Shown here piece by piece: positions 1 through 5,904 of a DNA stretch of 7,301 nt. How positions within the stretch are numbered: the first letter of the stretch is position 1; each line of letters opens with the position of its first letter. The notes beneath the pieces were generated by a model. The model searched no databases. It had not been told where the DNA came from and was given only the letters and a program-made list of their open reading frames with translations. The position numbers and the translations under genes were made by a program. Origin of the DNA: Clostridia bacterium (GTDB taxonomy: Bacteria; Bacillota; Clostridia; Christensenellales; Pumilibacteraceae); contig CAAFIN010000051.1 of the NCBI GenBank assembly GCA_900762945.1, positions 1 through 7,301 of the forward strand, written 5' to 3'.

Positions 1-1675
1 AGTTCTTCATATTCTTGAACACTTTTTCCATTTCGAGCGAAACTTCGCCGTCGGCGGTAAGACACACCGCGTTGTTCTTCATACGGCGCGACAATCTCAC
101 GTCCTTGACCTCGCCGTCCAAGGCTTCCTTGATAAAGTCGGTGAGTTCCTTGTTCTCCTCGGACTTAGTCTTGATTTCCTCTTTTTCCGCGTCGGATTCG
201 AGTCCCAGGTCCTTAGCGCCCACTGAGCGGAATTCCTTTTCGTCGTAGTTCATAAGCGTTTTCACGACGAACTCGTCGACGTGATCGGGCATATAGAGGA
301 TCTCGTAGCCTTTGTCTTTTAATAGTTCGGTCTGCGGCAGTTTGTCGATTTTGTCAACGCTGTCGCCGCAAGCGTAGTAAATATACTTTTGATCCTCTTT
401 CATTCTGCCGACGTACTCTTTCAGCGTCACGAGCTTGTTCTCGGTCGACGAATGGAATTCGATAAGATCTTTCAGTTCCTCTTTCTTGATGCCGAAGTTG
501 TTGTACACGCCGAACTTCATACTCACGCCGAACTCGGAGAAGAACTTGTCGTAAGTTTCGCGGTCGGACTCCATAAACTTTTTGAGTTCGCCGACGATCT
601 TTTTCTCAAGCCCGTTCGCAATCGCGCGGAGCTGACGGTCGTGCTGGAGCATTTCGCGCGAAATGTTCAGCGACAGATCGCCGCTGTCCACCACGCCCTT
701 GATAAAGCCGAGGTAATCGGGCAAGAGTTCCTCGCACTTATCCATAATAAGCACGCCGTTCGAGTACAGTTGCAAACCCTTTTTGTAGTCTTTCTGGTAA
801 TAGTCGTAAGGCGTGTTCATCGGAACGAACAGCATCGCCGTGTAGTTCACGTTACCCTCGATCGAAAAGTGGAACACTCTCATAGGGTCTGTGAAGTCGT
901 GGAACTTCGCCTTGTAAAAGTCGTTGTACTGCTCGGTCGTAATATCCGTTTTCTTCTGCTTCCATAGCGGCACCATGCTGTTGACGGTTTCGAGTTCGGT
1001 ATAAGTTTCGTACTCGTCCTTGTCGCCGTCCTTTTTGTCGGGGTTGTCCTTGACGCGCGACTTGGTAGCCATAATCATTATCGGGTAACGGATATAATCG
1101 GAATACTTCTTGATAAGGTTACGCAGCGTGTATTCCTGCAAGAACTCGCTGTAGTCGCAGTCCTCGTCCTTGTCGCGCATATAAAGTTTGATTTCCGTGC
1201 CGCAATGCTCTTTCTCGGCGGTTTCGATCGTGTAGCCCTCCGCACCCTCGCTCGTCCAGCGGTAAGCCTGTTCCTCGCCGTACGCAAGCGAAGTGACCTC
1301 TATCTTCTTTGCGACCATAAACGCCGAGTAAAAGCCAACGCCGAACTGTCCGATAAGGTCGGTTTTGTCGTCCTTTTCTTTCTTGAAAGCCAGCGTACCC
1401 GACTCCGCGATCGTGCCGAGGTTCTTCTCCAGTTCGTCGCGGGTCATGCCGATACCGTTGTCGCGTATCGTCAGCGTGCGCGCGTCCTTGTCCGCAACGA
1501 CTTCGATCCTGAAGTTTCCGTCCACCTTGTCGTCGGTGAGCGAGATATAATGCAACTTGTCTATCGCGTCGCTCGCGTTCGATATCAGTTCGCGCAGGAA
1601 AATCTCCTTGTTCGTGTAAATCGAGTTGATCATAAGATCGAGTATTCTTTTCGATTCGGTTTTGAATTGTTTCAT
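1..1675 (-). CDS. htpG: HtpG, bacterial Hsp90 chaperone (3' end cut by window edge)
   Basis: Cytoplasmic ATP-dependent chaperone that remodels client proteins as a homodimer. The frame has 558 complete codons from ATG at 1675 and is still open at the left edge. Bacterial HtpG proteins are usually about 620-650 residues, so part of the C-terminal dimerisation domain is missing. The N-terminal GHKL ATPase domain (about residues 1-200) has the Hsp90 signature RELISNASDA (catalytic E29, metal-binding N33), DNGIGM at 72-77 and the lid glycines GQFGVGFYSAF at 109-119. A short charged linker (about 203-220) leads to the middle domain, where NISREMLQ carries the ATP-contacting arginine R340. The start is fixed by family alignment and a strong GGGAGG at 1681-1686, 5 bases upstream of the ATG. 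It has its own promoter and a CIRCE operator, so heat-shock control by HrcA is inferred. I saw no stop or frameshift in the stretches translated. Confidence 0.97.
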   Translation of the reverse strand, partial: MKQFKTESKRILDLMINSIYTNKEIFLRELISNASDAIDKLHYISLTDDKVDGNFRIEVVADKDARTLTIRDNGIGMTRDELEKNLGTIAESGTLAFKKEKDDKTDLIGQFGVGFYSAFMVAKKIEVTSLAYGEEQAYRWTSEGAEGYTIETAEKEHCGTEIKLYMRDKDEDCDYSEFLQEYTLRNLIKKYSDYIRYPIMIMATKSRVKDNPDKKDGDKDEYETYTELETVNSMVPLWKQKKTDITTEQYNDFYKAKFHDFTDPMRVFHFSIEGNVNYTAMLFVPMNTPYDYYQKDYKKGLQLYSNGVLIMDKCEELLPDYLGFIKGVVDSGDLSLNISREMLQHDRQLRAIANGLEKKIVGELKKFMESDRETYDKFFSEFGVSMKFGVYNNFGIKKEELKDLIEFHSSTENKLVTLKEYVGRMKEDQKYIYYACGDSVDKIDKLPQTELLKDKGYEILYMPDHVDEFVVKTLMNYDEKEFRSVGAKDLGLESDAEKEEIKTKSEENKELTDFIKEALDGEVKDVRLSRRMKNNAVCLTADGEVSLEMEKVFKNMKN

Positions 1676-1691
1676 ATTTGCCTCCCGTAAA

Positions 1692-1717
1692 CGCGACCGA
1701 TTCTGGCAATCGCCGCG
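1692..1717 (-). other. GC-rich hairpin in htpG leader
   Basis: On the minus strand, arms CGCG and CGATT pair with AATCG and CGCG around a 5-base loop (GCCAG), with a small 1x2 internal loop. It lies in the predicted leader between the CIRCE repeat and the ribosome binding site and ends 4 bases before the Shine-Dalgarno block at 1681-1687, so it leaves that block single-stranded. It may stabilise the 5' end of the mRNA or be incidental. Function is not shown. Confidence 0.4.
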
Positions 1718-1725
1718 CTTGATTA

Positions 1726-1752
1726 TTAGCAGTCTTTTATCTTGATTGCTAA
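1726..1752 (-). promoter_or_regulatory. CIRCE operator (HrcA binding site) of htpG
   Basis: On the minus strand the arms TTAGCAATC and GACTGCTAA flank exactly 9 bases. The CIRCE consensus is TTAGCACTC-N9-GAGTGCTAA, so each arm differs at only one position, the same symmetric place in both, and the spacing is exact. The repeat begins 3 bases past the -10 box and should cover about -3 to +24 relative to the predicted start near 1749, where a repressor would block initiation. By family knowledge the repressor is HrcA; hrcA itself is not in this window. Confidence 0.9.
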
Positions 1753-1755
1753 ATT

Positions 1756-1784
1756 ATTATAGTACTTCTCTCTCTGTTTGTCAA
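1756..1784 (-). promoter_or_regulatory. Consensus sigma-A promoter of htpG
   Basis: The minus strand shows TTGACA (1784-1779), a 17-base spacer and TATAAT (1761-1756). Both hexamers match the vegetative consensus exactly and the spacing is ideal. The predicted start is near 1749, giving a leader of about 74 nt. Such a strong promoter fits a gene held down by a repressor at the adjoining CIRCE site. Confidence 0.93.
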
Positions 1785-1806
1785 GGCTTTTCGGAAAAAT
1801 TTTTAC

Positions 1807-1840
1807 AAAAAACCGCCGCGGATAGATTCCGAAGCGGTTT
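1807..1840 (-). terminator. Intrinsic terminator after lacZ
   Basis: Read on the minus strand, AAACCGC (1840-1834) pairs with GCGGTTT (1816-1810). Inside, CGGA pairs with TCCG after a 2x2 mismatch. The stem runs into six T (1812-1807) and more AT-rich sequence. It starts 33 bases past the lacZ stop codon and lies upstream of the htpG promoter, so it separates the two units. Confidence 0.85.
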
Positions 1841-1873
1841 CGTTATTTTATTTCGTGCTTGGCGCCGAAGCCG

Positions 1874-4738
1874 TTATTTCACGATAAGGGTGATAATGCC
1901 CTTGCCTTGCCTTGGCGTTTGCCATTTTTCGCTGAGCCACGGACCGCACGAGTTCGAGCCGATGCCCGACATAAAGTAATCGAGCGACAAATGCGTGGAT
2001 TCGGCAGCGGGCAGTTCCCAGTCGTGCGCGGTGTGCGTAAGCGTAGCCGCGGAGTACGGAAGCGCGGAGAACGAGAAGTTGCCCTCTGCTCTCAGCGTGG
2101 TTTTGCCGTCGGTGATTTCCATAAACTCCGTGCCGTAATGGCTGCCGTTTTCCTGCGGCTTGACGTAGCGGACAAACATATTGTCCACGGTATCGGCGTA
2201 CACGTCCTTTATACAAGATATTCTGCGGTCGATATACGATTCGTTCGAGCCGTAGCCGTAGTAGCGAACTTTGTCGTATTTTTTGCTTATCGTAGCGGCG
2301 AACCCCACGCGCGGCGGGAAAGTCGTCCACTTGGCGAACTCGTACTCGATAGCCGCCGAAACGCCCTCGTCGAAGAACTCGTAGGTGAGCGAATAGGTCG
2401 CCACGGGTTCGAGTTTCACGGGCGCGATCTTGCCGGTAAAACGCACGGAATTGTTCGCGACGGTGACTTCGCGGACTTCGGAGAAAATCTCGTAATAGCG
2501 GCAGTTCTCCCAGTCACGGCGCACGTTGCGGTCGTTGTCGGTGGGCGCGCGCCAGAGGTTGAGCGCAAGCGGGCTTTCGAGAATTTCGCCGTTCTTGCCC
2601 CTGATCGACACGAGCGCGGCGTTCGCTTTGTCGAGAACGTAACTTGCGGCGGGCGTAGTCACGATAACGCGTCTGCCCGTTTCGGTAATTTCGACCGATT
2701 TATAGTGCTTGTCGGTATAGTCGTGAACGCTCTCGTCGGTAAAGCCCTCTCTCGCGATCTCGTGACCTTTTTCGAGAAGCCCTTCGGCTTTATCGAGCGT
2801 AACCGAAGCGATAACGACGTGCGCTTGCTCGACCGGATAAGTCGCCTCTTCCCCGGGCGAGAGGCAGAGCGCGTGTTTTTCGGTAGTCAGCGTTTCGCCC
2901 ATACTCTTGCGGGTGACGGTGAGCGTGGCGTTAATCGGCGCGAAGAAGTTGCGCGAGCGGACGGTCAATCCGTCTTTCGACAGCGTAAACTCGAGCGGCT
3001 CGTAGGCTTTCTTCATTTCGAGCGATTTTTGCGTGATCTTGCGGTCGGCGGAAATTATGCCGTCCATACAGAAATTGCCGTCGTGGAGCGTTTCGCCGAA
3101 GTCGCCGCCGTAGCGCTGCCCGACTCCGCCGTAAAGCACGCCGTGATCCGCCCACTCCCACACGAATCCGCCCATAAAGCGGTCGGAAGTACGTATAATA
3201 TCCCAGTACTCCTTAAAGTCGCCGGGTCCGTTACCCATCGAATGGCAGTACTCGCACAGCACGAGCGGACGGGTCTCTTTCGGATCGTCGAGGTAACCGT
3301 GAGTGAGCCAGTCGGGCGCGGGATACATGCGGCTGACCATATCCACGGGTTCGTTGTAATAGTAGTCCTCGCCGTGTTTTTTGCGGTCGACGTGACATAA
3401 ACTTTCGTAATGCACGGGGCGATCGTCGTTAGCCTTGATCCAGCGGAGCGCCGCGGCGAAGTTGTCGCCGTAAGCGCACTCGTTGCCCATCGACCAGGCG
3501 AACACGCACGGACGGTTTTTATCTCTGCCGATATTGCATTTCTGGCGGTCGATTATCGCCTGACGGAACTGCGGATCGTCGGCGATTTCGTCGTAGTTGG
3601 CGTTCTCGAAGCCGGTGAAGCGCGACACCACGCCGTGCGACTCGAGGTCGCTTTCGTCCATAACGTAGAAGCCGTACTCGTCGGCGAGTTTGTAGAACAT
3701 CGGGCAGTTCGGATAGTGCGAAGTGCGGATAGCGTTCACGTTGAGTTTTTTCATCAGCGTGAAGTCCTCGAGTATGTTCTCGATCGTCACCGTGGCGCCC
3801 GTTTTCGGGTTGAAGTCGTGACGGTTCACGCCCATGAGTTTGACGGGCTTGCCGTTGAAAAGGTATACGCCGTTCTTGACTTCGGTCGTGCGGATACCCA
3901 CTTTTTCGCCGATAAACTCGCCGCCGTTTTCGATAAGCATATCGTAAAGGTACGGATCTTCCGCGCTCCAAAGACGCGGGTTTTCTACTTTGAACGAAGC
4001 CGTTTCGCCCTTTCCGACCGTCTTTTTCTCGCCGAGGAAAGTAACCGTAGCGGTCGTGCCGTCAAGGAGCGTGAACGCAACCGTGCCGTCGAGCGCGGTA
4101 GCGATCTTATAGTCAACGACGTGACCCTCGGGGCGAGCGAGAATATACGCGTCGCGGAAAATACCGGTGAAGCGCAGTTTGTCCTGATCCTCGAGGTACG
4201 AGCCCATGCACCATTTCAGCACGAGCACGTCGATCTTGTTGTCGCCGCTTTTGATAAAAGCGGTCGCGTCGAACTCGGACTGACGGTGCGCGATTTGCGA
4301 GAAGCCGACGAACTCGTCGTTTATATAAAGATAAAAGCACGAGTCCACGCCCTCGAAATTGACGTAGTAACGCTCGCCTTTTTTCTTGGCGATCTTTACG
4401 AATCGCTGATAATGATAGGTCGGGTTGATATTCGGAACGTACGGCGGATCGTACGGGAACGGATAGTTCACGTTCGTGTACTGAAAATGATCGTAACCGT
4501 AGTACTGCACGCACGACGGCACTTCGATTTCCGCCGCGGGCGCAGTCTTATAAAAGTCGTCCGGCACGGACAAGGGGCTGTCGTACTCCTCTATCGTCCA
4601 CTTGCCGTCGAGGTCGACGAAGCGGTCGCTTTTCTTTCTGCAACCGAACGCGTCCTCGGCTTTTCCGAACGGAACGTAGTAGCAACGCGTGTCCAAAGCG
4701 TTCACTGCGGCCGACTGCTCGTAGTACTTTTTAAGCAT
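1874..4738 (-). CDS. lacZ: Family GH2 beta-galactosidase (LacZ type)
   Basis: Hydrolyses terminal beta-D-galactosides such as lactose. At 954 residues it is slightly shorter than E. coli LacZ (1,024) but has all five domains: N-terminal sugar-binding jelly roll (about 38-200), an Ig-like domain (about 205-290), the TIM barrel (about 292-585), a second Ig-like domain (about 590-670) and the C-terminal Bgal_small_N sandwich (about 690-950, with RAPTDND at 730-736). The acid/base is E420 in GNE and the nucleophile is E496 in LCEYCHSMGN. Likely metal and substrate ligands are H307, H341 (SHYP), E366 and H368 (LESHG). GGFVWEWADHG followed by YGGDFGE matches the E. coli barrel. No signal peptide, so cytoplasmic. 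Near the C-terminus GSNSCGP stands where E. coli has GGDDSW, so the Trp that stacks on glucose is apparently absent. AAGGAG at 4751-4746 lies 7 bases before the ATG. Galactosidase activity is likely; natural substrate unknown. Confidence 0.96.
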   Translation of the reverse strand: MLKKYYEQSAAVNALDTRCYYVPFGKAEDAFGCRKKSDRFVDLDGKWTIEEYDSPLSVPDDFYKTAPAAEIEVPSCVQYYGYDHFQYTNVNYPFPYDPPYVPNINPTYHYQRFVKIAKKKGERYYVNFEGVDSCFYLYINDEFVGFSQIAHRQSEFDATAFIKSGDNKIDVLVLKWCMGSYLEDQDKLRFTGIFRDAYILARPEGHVVDYKIATALDGTVAFTLLDGTTATVTFLGEKKTVGKGETASFKVENPRLWSAEDPYLYDMLIENGGEFIGEKVGIRTTEVKNGVYLFNGKPVKLMGVNRHDFNPKTGATVTIENILEDFTLMKKLNVNAIRTSHYPNCPMFYKLADEYGFYVMDESDLESHGVVSRFTGFENANYDEIADDPQFRQAIIDRQKCNIGRDKNRPCVFAWSMGNECAYGDNFAAALRWIKANDDRPVHYESLCHVDRKKHGEDYYYNEPVDMVSRMYPAPDWLTHGYLDDPKETRPLVLCEYCHSMGNGPGDFKEYWDIIRTSDRFMGGFVWEWADHGVLYGGVGQRYGGDFGETLHDGNFCMDGIISADRKITQKSLEMKKAYEPLEFTLSKDGLTVRSRNFFAPINATLTVTRKSMGETLTTEKHALCLSPGEEATYPVEQAHVVIASVTLDKAEGLLEKGHEIAREGFTDESVHDYTDKHYKSVEITETGRRVIVTTPAASYVLDKANAALVSIRGKNGEILESPLALNLWRAPTDNDRNVRRDWENCRYYEIFSEVREVTVANNSVRFTGKIAPVKLEPVATYSLTYEFFDEGVSAAIEYEFAKWTTFPPRVGFAATISKKYDKVRYYGYGSNESYIDRRISCIKDVYADTVDNMFVRYVKPQENGSHYGTEFMEITDGKTTLRAEGNFSFSALPYSAATLTHTAHDWELPAAESTHLSLDYFMSGIGSNSCGPWLSEKWQTPRQGKGIITLIVK

Positions 4739-4776
4739 CTGTTTTCTCCTTTTGAGTTAGTCCGCAGAGTTCGCGC

Positions 4777-4786
4777 CGAGCGCTCG
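4777..4786. repeat. Perfect 10-bp palindrome in lacZ leader
   Basis: CGAGCGCTCG is self-complementary and lies about 13-22 bases downstream of the predicted lacZ start point. On the minus strand it is enclosed by CCGCA (from 4793) and TGCGG (to 4762), so the leader could fold into a larger hairpin. It could be an operator or an RNA structure. The GC-rich composition makes chance occurrence possible. Confidence 0.4.
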
Positions 4787-4805
4787 CTTGCGGTTTAATA
4801 TCATT

Positions 4806-4834
4806 ATTATACAACGATTCCCGAAAAAAGTAAA
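4806..4834 (-). promoter_or_regulatory. Predicted sigma-A promoter of lacZ
   Basis: The minus strand has TTTACT (4834-4829), 17 bases, then TATAAT (4811-4806). The -10 is perfect and the -35 matches the consensus at 4 of 6 bases. The predicted start is near 4799, giving a leader of about 60 nt. The inverted pair CCGAAA (4854-4849) and TTTCGG (4826-4821) on the minus strand flanks the -35 box and could bind a regulator. I saw no convincing catabolite-response (cre) site. Confidence 0.8.
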
Positions 4835-4892
4835 TACCGCGCTGCAAATTTCGGCAATACAAAATTGCCCTCTTACAAGCGCAACTTTGTAC

Positions 4893-4931
4893 AAAAAACC
4901 GACGAGCCGCAATCCACAGCGCGCCGTCGGT
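4893..4931 (-). terminator. Intrinsic terminator of the mazG-dusB operon
   Basis: On the minus strand ACCGACG (4931-4925) pairs with CGTCGGT (4904-4898) around a 20-base GC-rich loop, followed by a run of six T in all (4898-4893, the first being the last base of the stem). It begins 16 bases after the dusB stop codon and lies upstream of the lacZ promoter. Confidence 0.85.
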
Positions 4932-4947
4932 CGTTGTATTATATCGT

Positions 4948-5904
4948 TTACCGCTCGTCCGAGGGAAAGTACAGTTTCACGAGTTCGATAAGTTCGTCGG
5001 TACTGCCCGCCGAAAACAGTTTTATGCGGATTTCTTTGCCGCCGCGCACGCCGCCGAGGTAAGACGCGAGGTGCTTGCGGATATTGACGAACGTATACCG
5101 GTCGCCGTAAGCGCCGTAACTGAGCGCGATATGCCTTAAGACGAGGTCGCGGACGGACTCGCGCGGCTTGCTTCCCAAAATTTCGGCGAAAATATACGGA
5201 TTGCCTACCGCCGCTCTGCCTATCGCCGCCGCGTCTACAAGGCTGAGCATATCGTCTACGGTGTCGGCGTTTACGTCGCCGTTGCCGATAAGAGGAATAC
5301 TCAGCGCGTTCTTTACCTCCGCTATCTTGTCGCGGTCGGCAAGCCCCGCATAGCCTTGAGCGCGCGTTCTGCCGTGAAGCGTGATCGCCGCCGCGCCCGC
5401 GCCTTCCAGTCGCCTGCAAAACTCCACCGCGGTGAACTCGCCCTCGCCGAAACCGAGTCGCGTTTTCACGGTCACGGGTCGTCCGCCCGCCGTTTTCACG
5501 CACGCGGCAACGATTTTCTCCGCAAGCGCGGGATCGTTCATAAGCGCGCTGCCCTCGCCGTTGCGGACGATTTTCGGCACGGGACAGCCCATATTTATAT
5601 CGATAATATCGAACGGCGCGAGTTCGTCCATACCAAGCGCCTTTTCGAAAAACTCCGGCTCGTGTCCGAAAAGTTGCGCGCATTTCACCGTTTCGTGCGG
5701 AGCGGTAAGAAGCAGTTCGCGGCACTTATGCGGACTGTATACCAGTCCCTTGGCGCTGACCATTTCCGTCACGGTGAGTCCCGCGCCCGCTTCCGCGCAC
5801 AGTTCGCGCATTGCGTAGTCGGTATAGCCCGCCATGGGCGCGAGTACGAGGCGGTTTTTTATCTCCACTCCGCCTATTTTGAAAGGCGAGTTCGCCGCGC
5901 TCAC
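4948..5904 (-). CDS. dusB: tRNA-dihydrouridine synthase, DusB type
   Basis: FMN-dependent enzyme that reduces specific uridines in the tRNA D-loop region to dihydrouridine using NAD(P)H, in the cytoplasm. The 318-residue length is normal for the family. A TIM barrel begins with LAPMAGYTD (21-29, FMN contact). INMGCPVPKIV carries the catalytic cysteine C107. VTVKTRLGF has FMN-binding K147, HGRTRAQGYAG starts at H177, and IGNGDV (206-211) and IGRAAVGNP (228-236) complete the flavin phosphate site. The C-terminal helical tRNA-binding domain (about 250-318) contains RKHLASYL. DusB is favoured over DusA/DusC by the overall motif pattern; the exact target uridine cannot be read. The start is GTG: the next in-frame ATG would delete the first barrel strand. 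Its GTG overlaps the mazG stop by 4 bases (GTGA), so coupled translation is likely. A terminator follows 16 bases after the stop. Confidence 0.96.
   Translation of the reverse strand: MSAANSPFKIGGVEIKNRLVLAPMAGYTDYAMRELCAEAGAGLTVTEMVSAKGLVYSPHKCRELLLTAPHETVKCAQLFGHEPEFFEKALGMDELAPFDIIDINMGCPVPKIVRNGEGSALMNDPALAEKIVAACVKTAGGRPVTVKTRLGFGEGEFTAVEFCRRLEGAGAAAITLHGRTRAQGYAGLADRDKIAEVKNALSIPLIGNGDVNADTVDDMLSLVDAAAIGRAAVGNPYIFAEILGSKPRESVRDLVLRHIALSYGAYGDRYTFVNIRKHLASYLGGVRGGKEIRIKLFSAGSTDELIELVKLYFPSDER

Noticed and set aside
1119..1709. 196-residue minus-strand frame starting in the htpG leader
   Set aside because: It is an out-of-frame shadow of htpG; the correct frame gives every Hsp90 signature motif without interruption.
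1676..1725. RNA thermometer hiding the htpG ribosome binding site
   Set aside because: The visible hairpin ends before the GGGAGG block and I saw no good complement to that block in the leader.
1859..3400. 513-residue open frame on the plus strand opposite lacZ
   Set aside because: It is the codon-aligned complement of a clear GH2 enzyme, is rich in R, H, V and E as expected for such a mirror, and matches no known domain. Its openness follows from the lack of TTA, CTA and TCA codons in lacZ.
3410..4798. 462-residue open frame on the plus strand opposite the 5' half of lacZ
   Set aside because: Same frame and same cause as the previous one; composition is a mirror of lacZ and no domain is recognisable.
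4739..4947. Catabolite-response element upstream of lacZ
   Set aside because: No segment matched the TGWAANCGNTNWCA pattern acceptably when read by eye.
4757..5725. 322-residue minus-strand frame overlapping dusB and the lacZ leader
   Set aside because: It is an out-of-frame reading of dusB that is extremely rich in arginine and runs through the operon terminator and the lacZ promoter.
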